A stretch of DNA of 64,000 bases from Zhongshania aliphaticivorans (lineage in GTDB: Bacteria; Pseudomonadota; Gammaproteobacteria; Pseudomonadales; Spongiibacteraceae). The position numbers and the translations under genes are program-made. The notes under the pieces are model-generated. The model saw only the letters and a program-made list of their open reading frames with translations. It was not told the origin of the DNA and ran no database searches. Positions 15,944-26,076 of the stretch are shown here, piece by piece. The DNA lies in assembly GCF_902705875.1 (NCBI RefSeq), contig NZ_CACSIK010000001.1, forward strand, positions 1,625,793 to 1,689,792. The letters are read 5' to 3'. How positions within the stretch are numbered: position 1 is the first letter of the stretch; every line of letters begins with the position of its first letter.

Positions 15944-16744
15944 ATGGCGCTGACCGTTACTTCATTATGGCGCTATCCCGTAAAATCTATGGTTGGTGAG
16001 TCTCTTGCTCGTCTTGAGGTGAATAAGTGGGGACCGAATTTAGATCGGCGATGGATGCTTGTAGACACTCGTCATCGTTTTGTGAGCCAACGGCAGCTTC
16101 CGATGATGAGCAGGTTGTCGGCATTGCTAACTGAGCGTGGGGTGAGAATACAATTAGTGAGCGACCCTGGGCATGGTATAGATGTAGCTCAACCTACTGA
16201 TGGCCAGTGTTATGACGTGTCAGTGTGGTCTGATACCTGCTCCGCAATAGATGCAGGTGATGCTCCGGCAGCTTGGCTGAGCGATGTACTAGGGCAATCA
16301 GTTCGACTATGTTTTATGCCTGATGATTATCTTCGTCAAGTCGATACAGCATTTGCTCCTATTGGTGCACAAGTTAGTTTTGCAGATGGCTTCCCGTTTT
16401 TATTATGCTCTACAGCGTCTTTGGCTGCCTTGTCTAAATCGCTGGGGCGAACCCTTGAGATGGAGCGCTTTAGACCAAATATTGTGGTAACTGGTAGTGA
16501 GGCTTTTGCTGAAGATGCTTGGCGACGCTTAAGGATCGGTGACGTTGAATTCGACCTTGTAAAACCCTGTGCGCGGTGCGCGATACCTACGATTAATTTA
16601 GATAATGGTGTGCGAGAGCCCGATGTATTTAGAATGCTGCGGCGTGAGCGAACACGAGATGGGCAGGTGTTTTTTGGCCAAAATTTACTTCATCGTGGTG
16701 ACGGAAGCATTACTCTTGGCCAAGAGGTGGAAATTTTAAAATAA
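15944..16744 (+). CDS. MOSC domain-containing protein
   Basis: A 266-residue protein with an N-terminal MOSC beta-barrel (LWRYPVKSMVGESLARLEV) and a C-terminal MOSC domain (RFRPNIVVTGSEAFAEDAWRRL, then KPCARCAIPTINLDNG). The Cys in PCARC is the residue expected to contact sulfur or molybdenum cofactor in this group, as in mitochondrial amidoxime-reducing components and YcbX. Unlike YcbX it has no C-terminal ferredoxin domain. It follows the glutaredoxin-like gene without a gap, which may supply redox help. The substrate is not predictable. Confidence 0.9.
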   Translation: MALTVTSLWRYPVKSMVGESLARLEVNKWGPNLDRRWMLVDTRHRFVSQRQLPMMSRLSALLTERGVRIQLVSDPGHGIDVAQPTDGQCYDVSVWSDTCSAIDAGDAPAAWLSDVLGQSVRLCFMPDDYLRQVDTAFAPIGAQVSFADGFPFLLCSTASLAALSKSLGRTLEMERFRPNIVVTGSEAFAEDAWRRLRIGDVEFDLVKPCARCAIPTINLDNGVREPDVFRMLRRERTRDGQVFFGQNLLHRGDGSITLGQEVEILK

Positions 16745-16757
16745 CAATTTACTAACT

Positions 16758-16786
16758 AAGGCAGGCGCCTATACACCTGCCTTTTT
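16758..16786. terminator. Intrinsic terminator between MOSC gene and slt
   Basis: AAGGCAGG (16758-16765) and CCTGCCTT (16776-16783) form a short GC-rich stem followed by TTT on the plus strand. It ends the MOSC transcript. It lies just past the convergent slt stop; on the minus strand the A/T content is weaker, so bidirectional action is only possible. Confidence 0.8.
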
Positions 16787-16791
16787 CGGTA

Positions 16792-18729
16792 TTAATTTTT
16801 TTGTGCAGTGGCTGCGTTGGCCGGCCCAATTATGCGTTCATGACTTGCAAGTAGGGGGCGGTCCAGCTTTAGTTTGTCGGCGTAGATAACACTGAAAGCC
16901 AGAACGTTTTTGATGTACTCACGGGTTTCGCCGTAGGGTAAATTCTCTATCCAAATGTCAGCAGGCAGATCACCTTTTTGACGAAGTAAGACGCGTTCGA
17001 CTCTTGTTGGACCAGCATTGTAGGCAGCTGTTGCAAGTATTCGGTTTCCGCCAAACTGTTCTTGCAGTTGACCCAGATAGAAACCGCCCATAGCAATATT
17101 TTTCTCTGGGGTTACCAAGTCAGCAGTGCGGGGCTTAGCTATTCCCATTTGTCTTGCCACGGTGCGGGCAGTGCCTGGCATCAGTTGCATTATGCCGCGA
17201 GCACCCACAGATGAGTTGGCGCTTGGTGAGAACGCACTTTCCTGGCGAGCAATGGCGTAAATCCATTTAAGTTCGATGTTTTCACGCTTTGCTATTTCGC
17301 TAAACGTGTTTTTGTAGGGTGTTGGAAAGCGCAGGGTGAGATCGTCCCACTCGCCGGCTCGAATAGCCGTCATAATGGATTGATGTGACCAGCCCCAATT
17401 TAAAGCAAGTTGTGCGGCGGCAACTTTCTCTGTTGTGTTCAAGCTGCGCATGCCGTAATTCCATTCAAGGGTGGCGGTAAAGTGCTCACCCAGTAAATAC
17501 AGCTCACGGGCGCGAATGATCGCGCTATGCTGTTTGATTTCCTCAAGAAGGCTGGCGTCGACAGTTCGAGTTGATGCCAGCTGATAATCTTCGTTAAGAA
17601 TGTCGGCAGCCAAAAAACTATAGTAGCCTCGCTCAGCGGCAAGCTGTTGTAATACCAATTGGGTGCTTACGCTCAATTCACCATTAAGCTCAATGTCGGC
17701 ACGTGCCCACCAGTATCGCCAATCCGCTTTTTCGCGTTTTTCAGGGGGAAGGAACGGAATTGTTTTTTGAACGGCGATCCAGTCACGATCCTTTAAAGCC
17801 AGCCTAATGCGCCACTCAGTGAGATAGGGGTCTTCGTGGTTTGGATCGGTGGCTGTAATCCAGTCGCGGGTGTAGTCGGCATCACTCGCGATGGTTTGCC
17901 TTGCCATACTATCGCGAAGCGCATAATTTTGTGCTGCAGTGAAATGGAGGTTGTGCTCAAGCTGGTGCCATAGGGTGTTAGTTTTTTCAAAATCACCACG
18001 AGCTAGGCGCTTTAATGTATGTACTGCGACTTCTTGACTAAGCCCAGAAGGGGGTAAGTTTGAGCCAATCTGATGGAGGCGTGCGGGCTTGCGCAGCAGC
18101 TCTATGTATTGATCTGACCCTGTGACTTTACCCAGTAAATAGCGCGCCATATCAGTTTGGCCTTTTTTGAGGGCCAGTTCAGCGCGAATGATATATTGAT
18201 TTTCTTTTTGCGTTTGGGTCAGTCTAGCCATCCACTGGCTAATAGGAGGGTCACATTCTTTGGGCAGTGAATAGGGCGTTTGCCATGTTTTGGCAATAAC
18301 CGCGTCGGCTTCAGCGTGGTCGCCGATTTGACGTAAGGCGTAAGCATAAAGGCAGCTACCGGTTTTTGAAGAATTCTTTTTATAGTAGTGAACATAGCGG
18401 GGCCAGTCGCGGCTGCGTCGTAATTTATTTAACCAAGAGATGCGAAGGCGCTGGCCTACGATGGTATCGCCATATTGTTGTAGATAAACGTCAATGGTCT
18501 GTGGCGATACATTGTTAATTTGAGCCTTGATTAATTCGAGCTCTAAATAAGGGAGTAAAGGGTAGTTATTTAGCTTTGGGATGAGCTTTTCTGCATTGGC
18601 AAGTCGGCCACGGCTGATTTCCGTAATGGCTTCACGGTATAATAGGCGGCTTTCATCAAGACTAAGATCGGCATGTGCTTGCGATATTAGTGTAGATAGA
18701 GCGATAAAAAATGTAATGAGGCGTTTCAT
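16792..18729 (-). CDS. slt: Soluble lytic murein transglycosylase
   Basis: A periplasmic peptidoglycan-cleaving enzyme that makes 1,6-anhydromuropeptides. The 645-residue product has a signal peptide (ITFFIALSTLISQAHA), a long alpha-helical superhelix region (about 25-470) and a C-terminal lysozyme-like SLT domain. The catalytic glutamate is in YAIARQESAFSP (E497); SVGARGIMQLMPGTAR and ATAAYNAGPTRV follow as usual. Length and layout match Slt70 of E. coli. It is transcribed away from the ABC-F gene and converges on the MOSC gene. Confidence 0.95.
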   Translation of the reverse strand: MKRLITFFIALSTLISQAHADLSLDESRLLYREAITEISRGRLANAEKLIPKLNNYPLLPYLELELIKAQINNVSPQTIDVYLQQYGDTIVGQRLRISWLNKLRRSRDWPRYVHYYKKNSSKTGSCLYAYALRQIGDHAEADAVIAKTWQTPYSLPKECDPPISQWMARLTQTQKENQYIIRAELALKKGQTDMARYLLGKVTGSDQYIELLRKPARLHQIGSNLPPSGLSQEVAVHTLKRLARGDFEKTNTLWHQLEHNLHFTAAQNYALRDSMARQTIASDADYTRDWITATDPNHEDPYLTEWRIRLALKDRDWIAVQKTIPFLPPEKREKADWRYWWARADIELNGELSVSTQLVLQQLAAERGYYSFLAADILNEDYQLASTRTVDASLLEEIKQHSAIIRARELYLLGEHFTATLEWNYGMRSLNTTEKVAAAQLALNWGWSHQSIMTAIRAGEWDDLTLRFPTPYKNTFSEIAKRENIELKWIYAIARQESAFSPSANSSVGARGIMQLMPGTARTVARQMGIAKPRTADLVTPEKNIAMGGFYLGQLQEQFGGNRILATAAYNAGPTRVERVLLRQKGDLPADIWIENLPYGETREYIKNVLAFSVIYADKLKLDRPLLASHERIIGPANAATAQKN

Positions 18730-18836
18730 ATCCCTGCAGCCCTGTAGAACATCGTGAATTTCCTTAAGTAAATAACCGAACGAACCAACTCTTTAGATTA
18801 GTCAGCATAATGCTGCTTACACACTGGATCAAATAT

Positions 18837-20729
18837 ATGCCTTTGTTACGCGCGACACAATTACAGCACAGTATTGGACAACAGATTGTGCTGGATAACG
18901 CAGAATTGCAATTAGAGGCTGGGGATCGTGTCTGTTTATTGGGCCGAAATGGCTGCGGCAAGTCAACATTGCTACGAATTGTTGATGGCAATACAACCGT
19001 GGATTCAGGTGATATATGGCGTCAACCTGGGGTGAAAGTCGCGAGAATGGAGCAAACCTTAGACTTTGCCTCTCCAGAAGAAACAATTTACGACGTAGTT
19101 GCCGATGGTTTGGCCGGTTTGGGTAAGACCCTGCGCCGTTATCATGAATTAATTAGCTCAGATATGGGTGATAAAGAGTTAAATGAGCTCGAAAAATTAC
19201 AACGTGAGATTGAAGTTAACGATGGATGGTTATTCCAACAGCGTATAGAAAATATTTTATCTCGGCTTGAGTTGGACGCAGATGCAACAGTTGCCAGCTT
19301 ATCTGGCGGCTGGCGTCGCCGTGTCGCCTTGGCGCGGGCTCTGGTGTGTGAGCCAGATATTTTATTACTAGATGAGCCCACTAACCATTTGGATTTGGAT
19401 GGTATTTTGTGGCTAGAACAGTGTGTTATGTCTTTTCAAGGTTGCGTGTTATTTGTTACCCACGATAGGGCGTTAATTGAAAAATTAGCTACGCGAATCA
19501 TAGAGTTGGATAGAGGAATACTGACAAACTACGATACAAATTACGTTCGATACCTTGAATTAAAAGAGCATGCTTTAGAGGTCGAAGCTGAACAAAACGC
19601 CCTTTTTGATAAGCGTTTGGCACAAGAAGAAGTGTGGATTCGACAAGGCATAAAGGCGCGAAGAACCCGTAACGAAGGCCGAGTAAGGGCGCTAGAAAAA
19701 ATGCGCAGTGAGCGTTCTCAACGACGCGTAATTACCGGCTCGGCTAGCCTCAGTGTTAATCAGGGTGATAAAACAGGCAAGGTCGTTGCAGAGCTTACCG
19801 AGGTGAGCTTCGAAGTGCCGGGTAAGTTATTGGTCGATAAGCTTTCCTTATTAATTTGTCGTGGCGATAAATTAGCATTAATTGGTCCAAATGGTGCGGG
19901 TAAAACCACATTACTTCGACTCATTCTCGGTGAGCTGGCCCCACAGGCAGGAACGGTAAAGGCGGGTACGAAATTACAGGTGGCGTATTTCGATCAGTTA
20001 CGTGACCGCTTAGATGAAGATAAACGAGTTGTCGACATTGTTGGTCAAGGTCGTGACTCGGTCACGATTAATGGTAAAGACCGGCATATCATGAGTTATC
20101 TTGGCGATTTTTTATTCACGCCAGAACGTGCCCGCAGCCACTTTGGGGTGTTATCCGGTGGTGAGCGTGCTCGTGTTCAGCTTGCATGTTTATTCAGTCA
20201 GCCTGCTAATGTATTGGTAATGGATGAACCTACAAATGACCTAGATATGGAAACCCTGGAGTTGCTAGAGAGTCTGCTGGTTGAATTTACTGGTACCGTG
20301 TTACTGGTCAGTCATGATCGTTCTTTTGTAGATAGTGTTGCTAGCAGTTGCTTGTTATTTGAGGGTAATGGCCAGATTAGCGAACACGTAGGTGGCTATA
20401 CCGAGGTATCTAATTATATGGCGCGCACTGCTGCTCAGCAAAAAAGCGCGACGGCAAGTAAAGCTGCTGCACCGGTAACATCAACCATAGAGGCGAAGCC
20501 AGCTCTTAAGGGAAAAAAGTTAAGTTACAAGGACCAGCGAGAGCTCGATGGCTTGCCTGCAAAAATTGAAAAGCTAGAGGCTGAAATTGCGGAGTTAGGG
20601 GAGCTTGCTGGCGCTCCTGAATTTTATCAGCAAGATGCTGAGAAAGTGACTAAACATCTTGATCAACTAGCAAATGTCCAGCGTGAGCTGGACGAATGTA
20701 TGGACCGCTGGCTTGAGCTAGCAGAATAA
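18837..20729 (+). CDS. uup: ABC-F family ATPase, Uup-like
   Basis: A soluble duplicated ABC ATPase of the ABC-F group, which acts on ribosomes or DNA rather than in transport. Nucleotide-binding domain 1 has GRNGCGKST, LSGGWRRR and LLLDEPTNHLD; domain 2 has GPNGAGKTT, LSGGERAR and LVMDEPTNDLD. A C-terminal coiled-coil (LPAKIEKLEAEIAELGELAG) is characteristic of Uup, which binds DNA through it. ATG 18837 (PLLRATQLQHSIG) gives 630 residues, near the E. coli Uup length; the frame is open to an earlier ATG at 18810. The stop lies 3 bases from the end of the convergent uspA gene. Confidence 0.9.
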   Translation: MPLLRATQLQHSIGQQIVLDNAELQLEAGDRVCLLGRNGCGKSTLLRIVDGNTTVDSGDIWRQPGVKVARMEQTLDFASPEETIYDVVADGLAGLGKTLRRYHELISSDMGDKELNELEKLQREIEVNDGWLFQQRIENILSRLELDADATVASLSGGWRRRVALARALVCEPDILLLDEPTNHLDLDGILWLEQCVMSFQGCVLFVTHDRALIEKLATRIIELDRGILTNYDTNYVRYLELKEHALEVEAEQNALFDKRLAQEEVWIRQGIKARRTRNEGRVRALEKMRSERSQRRVITGSASLSVNQGDKTGKVVAELTEVSFEVPGKLLVDKLSLLICRGDKLALIGPNGAGKTTLLRLILGELAPQAGTVKAGTKLQVAYFDQLRDRLDEDKRVVDIVGQGRDSVTINGKDRHIMSYLGDFLFTPERARSHFGVLSGGERARVQLACLFSQPANVLVMDEPTNDLDMETLELLESLLVEFTGTVLLVSHDRSFVDSVASSCLLFEGNGQISEHVGGYTEVSNYMARTAAQQKSATASKAAAPVTSTIEAKPALKGKKLSYKDQRELDGLPAKIEKLEAEIAELGELAGAPEFYQQDAEKVTKHLDQLANVQRELDECMDRWLELAE

Positions 20730-20732
20730 AGA

Positions 20733-21173
20733 TTATTCTTCTTGTCCGACCCTAACTGCTAATACATCGCAGCTTGCTCCATGTAAAACAGCGTTGGCAG
20801 TTGAGCCTAGCAATAAGGCTAAGCCTTTGCGGCCGTGGCTGCCCACAATAATGAGGTCTGCAGCGATGCTTTCGCTTAGCTCGTGGACCTGAGAGTCTGG
20901 TCGCCCGCTGAGTAAGTGATAATGCTCTGCAGGTATATTGGCGCGGGCTGCATACTGTTGCAGTGCCTCTTCAGCTTGGGTTTGTAGCTGTTCTTGCACG
21001 CTGGAGAAATCCATAGGAATGTCGCCGCCATAAGCGAGGTTTAAGGGCTCCACTACGTGCACTAAATGAAGCTCGGCGTTGTCACTCGCTGCCATAGCAA
21101 TTGCGCGAGTTAGGACCGCATCAGCCTCGTCAGATAGATCAATTGCCGTAAGAATACGCTTGTAATTTGCCAT
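20733..21173 (-). CDS. Universal stress protein (UspA family)
   Basis: A 146-residue Usp-fold protein: YKRILTAIDLSDEADAVLTRAIAMA at the N-terminus, LHLVHVVEPL, and the ATP-binding type loop DLIIVGSHGRKGLALLLGSTANAVLHGASCDVLAVRV, where G-2x-G-9x-G-(S/T) residues are visible. The start at 21173 has AGGTG six bases upstream; an 8-codon longer start is possible. It is convergent with uup with 3 bases between stops. Expected role: stress survival in the cytoplasm. Confidence 0.9.
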   Translation of the reverse strand: MANYKRILTAIDLSDEADAVLTRAIAMAASDNAELHLVHVVEPLNLAYGGDIPMDFSSVQEQLQTQAEEALQQYAARANIPAEHYHLLSGRPDSQVHELSESIAADLIIVGSHGRKGLALLLGSTANAVLHGASCDVLAVRVGQEE

Positions 21174-21259
21174 CTCATTCACCTTTTGTAGTCGCAATTT
21201 ACCCTGCTATTAAGGTATAAAGCCTGCCATCTGTCCAGTCAACTCGTTGGAGTGATTAA

Positions 21260-21760
21260 ATGGGGTGGTTAATAGCTGTAGTTGTCATTGGGTTTATGTT
21301 GGCCCCAGTGATGTGGATATTACCTTCACGACGGCAAACTCAGCAGGCGCAAATACGTACCCATGCGCGCTCACTGGGATTGTCCGTAAAAGTGGTGGCA
21401 ATGCCAAAAACACGAAGGGCAAAAGTTCGGCGTGAAGAAGATGTGTTTGGGGTGTGTTATAGCCGTTTTTTACCTAATTCAAAGTCAATAGGTAGTTGGA
21501 AGTATTGGTTGATTGACGTGGCAGAAGATGAGGATGAGGATGATACCTTGTCGCTTGATGCTGATCTGTTACAAACCATCAAAAAATATCAGCATTTGCT
21601 ACCTCGCGACGCAAGCATGCTTGAATTAACACCGCTTGGCCTCAATATTTATTGGCGAGAGGTGAATGCTAGCGCTGATGTAGTAACAAACATTAGCGAA
21701 TGCTTTGACGCCATAATTAGTGATACTGGTCTTGAAAATGGAGTAAAGCGTAGTGAGTAG
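21260..21760 (+). CDS. Membrane-anchored protein of unknown function
   Basis: A 166-residue protein with one N-terminal membrane helix (LIAVVVIGFMLAPVMWILP) and a charged soluble domain (RRAKVRREEDVFGVCYSRFLPN, then an acidic EDEDEDD stretch). I do not recognise a catalytic motif. The start follows GTTGGAGTGATTAA, a good ribosome binding site. The last 8 bases overlap the next gene, so the two are likely translated together. The N-terminal anchor could draw a YajC-like name in automatic annotation, but I see no support for that. Confidence 0.7.
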   Translation: MGWLIAVVVIGFMLAPVMWILPSRRQTQQAQIRTHARSLGLSVKVVAMPKTRRAKVRREEDVFGVCYSRFLPNSKSIGSWKYWLIDVAEDEDEDDTLSLDADLLQTIKKYQHLLPRDASMLELTPLGLNIYWREVNASADVVTNISECFDAIISDTGLENGVKRSE

Positions 21761-22004
21761 TCAAGCGGGGAGCAAAAACTTGGCGCCAGGTGTGTATCGC
21801 CATTACAAAGGTGGGGAGTATCAGGTCTACGACGTTGCTACTCACAGTGAAACAGAAGAATTAGTTGTAGTTTATAGACCGCTCTATGGCGAAGCAGCTT
21901 TATGGGTTAGGCCGTTTGAAATGTTCGTGGAACTCATTGAATTTAAAGGAAAAACTTTACCTAGGTTTGAGTTTGTTAGACCAGCTAATGACGCAGGGTT
22001 ATAA
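21753..22004 (+). CDS. DUF1653 family protein
   Basis: An 83-residue protein of the DUF1653 family: APGVYRHYKGGEYQVYDVATHSETEELVVVYRPLYG, then LWVRPFEMFVE and FEFV. The pattern is a compact beta-barrel seen in many bacteria with no assigned role. GTG 21753 overlaps the previous gene by 8 bases. The following 117 bases hold a weak hairpin (CAAGGG 22013-22018 with CCCTTG 22035-22040, no T-tail) and the upstream region of topA. Confidence 0.85.
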   Translation: MSSQAGSKNLAPGVYRHYKGGEYQVYDVATHSETEELVVVYRPLYGEAALWVRPFEMFVELIEFKGKTLPRFEFVRPANDAGL

Positions 22005-22121
22005 GCCGTTAACAAGGGTAGGGGTTTCATTTCGCCCTTGACCCTAGCTGAATGAACACTTATATATGTCGCCTCTCGCCGTTAAGGCGTCACACGTTTA
22101 CATAAATTTTTGAAGGATAAT

Positions 22122-24794
22122 ATGGGCAAATCTTTAGTTATTGTGGAATCGCCGGCAAAAGCGAAGACCATTAACAAATACCTGGGTAACGATTACATCG
22201 TGAAATCCAGTATTGGCCATATCCGCGATTTACCTACTAGTGGTAGCAGTAAAGCGACGCCTGTAGATGCCAAGCAGCGAGCTAAAGCTGCCGCTCTCAC
22301 GCGAAAAATGTCCCCTGAAGAAAAAGCTATCCACAAAAAGAATAAGGCGCGCGAGCAACTGGTTGGTCGTATGGGTGTGGACCCAGACAATGATTGGAAG
22401 GCTCATTATGAAATATTGCCCGGCAAGGAAAAAGTGGTTAATGAGTTAAAGAAGCTTGCTGAAAATGCTGACACAATCTACCTCGCGACGGATTTGGACC
22501 GCGAGGGAGAGGCCATTGCATGGCATTTACGTGAATCTATTGGCGGCGATGATAGCCGATATAAACGTGTCGTATTTAATGAGATAACCAAAAAGGCAAT
22601 ACAGTCGGCTTTTGAAAGCCCTACAGAATTAGATATTGATAGGGTTAATGCCCAGCAGGCCCGACGCTTTTTAGATCGGATTGTTGGCTATATGGTCTCT
22701 CCGCTGTTGTGGGCAAAAATAGCGCGGGGCTTATCTGCTGGGCGTGTGCAATCAGTTGCAGTGCGCTTGATCGTAGATCGAGAAAAAGAAATAAGAGCGT
22801 TTATACCGGATGAGTACTGGCAGATTCATACTGACAATACCGCCAAGTCAGGCAAGTTGCGCCTAGAGCTTAAAAAACAAGCCGGTGTGGCATTTCGGCC
22901 AGACAATGAAAAAGATGCCATGGCGGCAGCCTCTGCTTTAGAACAGGGGCAGTTCAAAGTCAGTGCTAGAGAAGACAAGCCCACTAAGAGCCACCCTAGT
23001 GCGCCTTACATTACCTCGACACTCCAGCAGGCGGCGAGCACTAGGCTAGGCTTTGGGGTCAAGAAAACGATGATGATGGCTCAGCGGCTTTATGAGGCCG
23101 GCTACATCACCTATATGCGTACAGATTCTACAAATTTAAGTGCTGATGCTGTCGCTGCTTGTCGGGATTATATTTCTGGCAATTTCTCAAACAAGTATTT
23201 GCCCGATTCTCCTCGCTCTTATTCAAGTAAAGAAGGGGCTCAAGAGGCACATGAGGCGATTCGACCCTCTGATGTCAACGTTGAGCCAACGCAATTGGCA
23301 GGGATGGAGCGTGACGCTGAGCGACTATACACCTTAATTTGGCGGCAATTTGTGGCTTGCCAAATGGTGTCAGCGGACTTTACCAGCACCTCGATTACCG
23401 TTACCTCCGGAGAATTTGAGCTTAGAACCCGAGGCCGAGTTGTACGATTTGATGGCTTTATGAAAGTGCAGCCACCTGTAGCCGCTAAAAAAGAAGAGGA
23501 TCAAGAATTACCCGATGTAAAAGTCGGTGAAGTTTTAGCATTGGTGAAAGTGGACCCGACTCAACATTTTACCAAGCCTTCACCGCGTTATTCCGAGGCC
23601 GCTCTAGTTAAAGAATTGGAAAAACGAGGTATAGGTCGCCCCTCTACCTACGCCTCAATCATCTCCACCATTCAGGATCGTGGCTACGTAAAAGTCGAAA
23701 ACAGACGTTTCTATGCAGAAAAAATGGGCGATATTGTCACTGATCGCCTGGTAGAAAGTTTTAGTAATCTTTTGGATTATAGTTTTACCGCTAGAATGGA
23801 AGAATTGTTGGATGCGGTAGCTGCCGGGGATAAAAACTGGAAGTTGCTGCTAAACGAATTTTATGTCGATTTTCGCAAAACCTTAGAAACTGCCGAAGCC
23901 GCTGATGCCGGTATGCGCCAAAACACACCCACGGGGACGGACATTAAGTGCCCAAATTGTGGTCGTGATATGCAGATTCGCACGGCGAGTACAGGGGTGT
24001 TTTTGGGCTGCTCGGGCTATGCTTTGCCGCCAAAGGAGCGTTGCAAGAAAACCATTAACCTCGTTTCTGGCGATGACTTTGTGAGTATTGATAGTGATGA
24101 CGACGAGGCGGAATCTAAACTGCTGCGCGCTAAGAAGCGCTGTCAGTTATGCAATACCGCAATGGATAGTTATGTCATTGATGAATCAAGAAAATTGCAC
24201 ATTTGCGGGAATAACCCGGACTGTTCGGGTCACGAAATAGAAGAGGGTAGCTTTAAGGTTAAAGGCTACGAAGGACCGCTAATTGAGTGCGACAAATGTG
24301 GCTCGGATATGCAGCTCAAAACTGGCCGCTTCGGAAAGTATTTTGGCTGTACCAATGAGGAATGTAAAAATACACGCAAGTTACTGCGTAGTGGCGAAGC
24401 AGCGCCGCCAAAAATGGACCCTGTACCCATGCCGGAATTGGCCTGCTTAAAAGTAGATGATCACTATATTTTACGTGATGGTGCATCTGGTTTGTTTCTA
24501 GCTGCCAGTGCCTTCCCTCGCAATCGGGAAACTCGTGCGCCATTGGTTAAAGAGATTTTGCCTCATCGCGACGAGATTGATGAAAAGTATGCATTTTTAT
24601 TCGACGCACCGGTGAGCGACAAAGAAGGCCGCGATACGGTAATTCGATACAGTCGTAAAACTAAAGAGCAATATGTACAAACAGAGGTTGATGGTAAACC
24701 ATCTGGTTGGTCTGCGTTCTTTGAGGGTGGTAAATGGGTCGTAAGGGAAAAAGCGGCTAAAAAAGCCAAACCTAAGGCGAAAGCATCCAAGTAA
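22122..24794 (+). CDS. topA: DNA topoisomerase I
   Basis: A type IA topoisomerase that relaxes negative supercoils. The product is 890 residues from ATG 22122 ([28 protein letters not shown] upstream). The Toprim domain includes [17 protein letters not shown] with its acidic triad, and the active-site Tyr is in [14 protein letters not shown] (Y331). C-terminal zinc-ribbon modules are visible: CPNCGRDM...[10 protein letters not shown]...C and CDKCGSDMQ...C. A basic [12 protein letters not shown] tail follows. The in-frame ATG four codons upstream lacks a better ribosome binding site. Confidence 0.97.
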   Translation: MGKSLVIVESPAKAKTINKYLGNDYIVKSSIGHIRDLPTSGSSKATPVDAKQRAKAAALTRKMSPEEKAIHKKNKAREQLVGRMGVDPDNDWKAHYEILPGKEKVVNELKKLAENADTIYLATDLDREGEAIAWHLRESIGGDDSRYKRVVFNEITKKAIQSAFESPTELDIDRVNAQQARRFLDRIVGYMVSPLLWAKIARGLSAGRVQSVAVRLIVDREKEIRAFIPDEYWQIHTDNTAKSGKLRLELKKQAGVAFRPDNEKDAMAAASALEQGQFKVSAREDKPTKSHPSAPYITSTLQQAASTRLGFGVKKTMMMAQRLYEAGYITYMRTDSTNLSADAVAACRDYISGNFSNKYLPDSPRSYSSKEGAQEAHEAIRPSDVNVEPTQLAGMERDAERLYTLIWRQFVACQMVSADFTSTSITVTSGEFELRTRGRVVRFDGFMKVQPPVAAKKEEDQELPDVKVGEVLALVKVDPTQHFTKPSPRYSEAALVKELEKRGIGRPSTYASIISTIQDRGYVKVENRRFYAEKMGDIVTDRLVESFSNLLDYSFTARMEELLDAVAAGDKNWKLLLNEFYVDFRKTLETAEAADAGMRQNTPTGTDIKCPNCGRDMQIRTASTGVFLGCSGYALPPKERCKKTINLVSGDDFVSIDSDDDEAESKLLRAKKRCQLCNTAMDSYVIDESRKLHICGNNPDCSGHEIEEGSFKVKGYEGPLIECDKCGSDMQLKTGRFGKYFGCTNEECKNTRKLLRSGEAAPPKMDPVPMPELACLKVDDHYILRDGASGLFLAASAFPRNRETRAPLVKEILPHRDEIDEKYAFLFDAPVSDKEGRDTVIRYSRKTKEQYVQTEVDGKPSGWSAFFEGGKWVVREKAAKKAKPKAKASK

Positions 24795-24804
24795 TTAGGC
24801 TGGC

Positions 24805-25296
24805 ATGAGTCGTGAGGCAGGCGCAATGAAAGATAGCTTTCGAGGGCAATCTAATTTACATATTTATTTTGCCGAGCAATATTTGTCGCAATTAAATGCC
24901 GAAACCTTTGATGAGTGGGGTGGGCATTTTCACCGCGCAACCACGGAGTCATTAATTTGGCAGCTGCTATTAGCCTATCAATGTCATTTGGCTGATATTC
25001 TGAAGCAGCAACCAAAGTTTGGCTTGAGCATACCAGGTGGTTTCTTTACTGCTCGTTCTATAGTTTCGGATGATTTGCCTCCTGAAATTATTGAGCTTGC
25101 CGATCGAGAGGTATATTCGGGTTGGCTAAAGTCTTTGGTTGAGTACCCTTTCTTGCAATCAGGTAGAGCTCCAGCGGGTGGTGTTATCGCGAGTGATGCG
25201 GCAGCTCAGGGGCATATTGAGTTAGATCTGCAAGAAAGCCTAGAAGAATTAAAATCGTTGATTGCGCGTCATAGAGCGACTTTGATGGAATATTGA
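24805..25296 (+). CDS. Conserved protein, DUF6586-like
   Basis: A 163-residue protein encoded 10 bases after topA, in the position where Pseudomonas genomes carry a small conserved gene between topA and sulA-lexA. It is largely helical (AEQYLSQLNAETFDEWGGHFHRATTESLIWQLLLAYQCHL) without membrane segments or catalytic motifs. A second in-frame ATG (MKDSFRGQSNLHIYF) at 24826 may be the true start. I base the family name on resemblance only; function is unknown. Confidence 0.7.
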   Translation: MSREAGAMKDSFRGQSNLHIYFAEQYLSQLNAETFDEWGGHFHRATTESLIWQLLLAYQCHLADILKQQPKFGLSIPGGFFTARSIVSDDLPPEIIELADREVYSGWLKSLVEYPFLQSGRAPAGGVIASDAAAQGHIELDLQESLEELKSLIARHRATLMEY

Positions 25297-25381
25297 TGTG
25301 GTTGGCGTCTCGATGGGCGTGTTTGCTACAATAGGCCATCAGGGGTGCTGTGTTGGCACTCGCTAGATCAAGGATATATAA

Positions 25382-25639
25382 GTGTTGTCATATTTAGAAC
25401 TCGTCGAACTCGCTAACGGTGATATTGTTTTACAGCGATCAGAAGGTGATGAAAACCCGCTGGTGACGATTAAATTCTCTAAAGAAACCCGCGAGCACAT
25501 CACGGGTTCCGTTTTGGATGTTGCGCGTGCAATGGTTCAAGCCGGTATTGAAGCGGCCGCAGTGTCTGCAGGAGAGGAAAATTATGTGGACGATGATGAC
25601 TTCGATGACCAAGAACCTGAGGTCAAAACTGTCCATTAA
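25382..25639 (+). CDS. Small acidic conserved protein
   Basis: An 85-residue protein: LSYLELVELANGDIVLQRSEGDENPLVTIKFS, a helical middle and a strongly acidic end (VDDDDFDDQEPEVK). GTG 25382 has AAGGA seven bases upstream. Small proteins of this sort lie between topA and sulA in Pseudomonas. No motif indicates a biochemical role. It converges on sulA with 15 bases between stops. Confidence 0.72.
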   Translation: MLSYLELVELANGDIVLQRSEGDENPLVTIKFSKETREHITGSVLDVARAMVQAGIEAAAVSAGEENYVDDDDFDDQEPEVKTVH

Positions 25640-25654
25640 TTGATAAGGCCTGTT

Positions 25655-26071
25655 TTACGAGTGCATATATATGACAAGGCACTCGGCTGAACCAGCCAAT
25701 GCAGCCGCCTTTAAAGCCTCTCTCTCATCGTCCCGTAAAGGCTTTTCTATCAAAATAGCAACGGTATGGCTTTTTCCACGCTCTAGTGCTCTTATCGCTA
25801 TTTCGCATAGATCACGATTACTATTTGAAACTACTTGCAGAATTTTTCGATTATGTTGATGCACATCGGCATTAAGTAACGGTTTTAGTGGTCGATCAGC
25901 AACCCAGCAAAGCCAGCGCTGATCGGAGTTACCACTAAGTTCAATCATCATGGCTGCCAGCATTGGTCGTGACAAGTGAGCATCGCTACGCATTGTGATT
26001 TCGGTAACTTGTCCGTCGCCATTTTCTGTGACGGGATTATAATGTAAAGGCATTTGTTCGATACATGTCAT
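25655..26071 (-). CDS. sulA: SulA-like SOS cell-division inhibitor
   Basis: A 138-residue protein resembling SulA, which blocks FtsZ polymerisation after DNA damage. The diagnostic part is QRWLCWVADRPLKPLLNA, then ILQVVSNSNRDLCEIAIRALERGKSHTVAILIEKPL, which aligns with the FtsZ-binding core of SulA. It starts 5 bases after the lexA stop on the same strand, so it is expressed with lexA from the SOS-controlled promoter. The N-terminal third is poorly conserved. The gene context strengthens an identification that would be moderate on sequence alone. Confidence 0.78.
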   Translation of the reverse strand: MTCIEQMPLHYNPVTENGDGQVTEITMRSDAHLSRPMLAAMMIELSGNSDQRWLCWVADRPLKPLLNADVHQHNRKILQVVSNSNRDLCEIAIRALERGKSHTVAILIEKPLRDDEREALKAAALAGSAECLVIYMHS

Positions 26072-26076
26072 TGTAT

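Noticed and set aside
22013..22040. Possible terminator after the DUF1653 gene
   Set aside because: CAAGGG/CCCTTG form only a 6-bp stem with a 16-base loop and no T-tract.
25302..25332. Promoter before the 25382 gene (TTGGCG and TACAAT)
   Set aside because: The spacer is 19 bases and the -35 is poor; suggestive at best.
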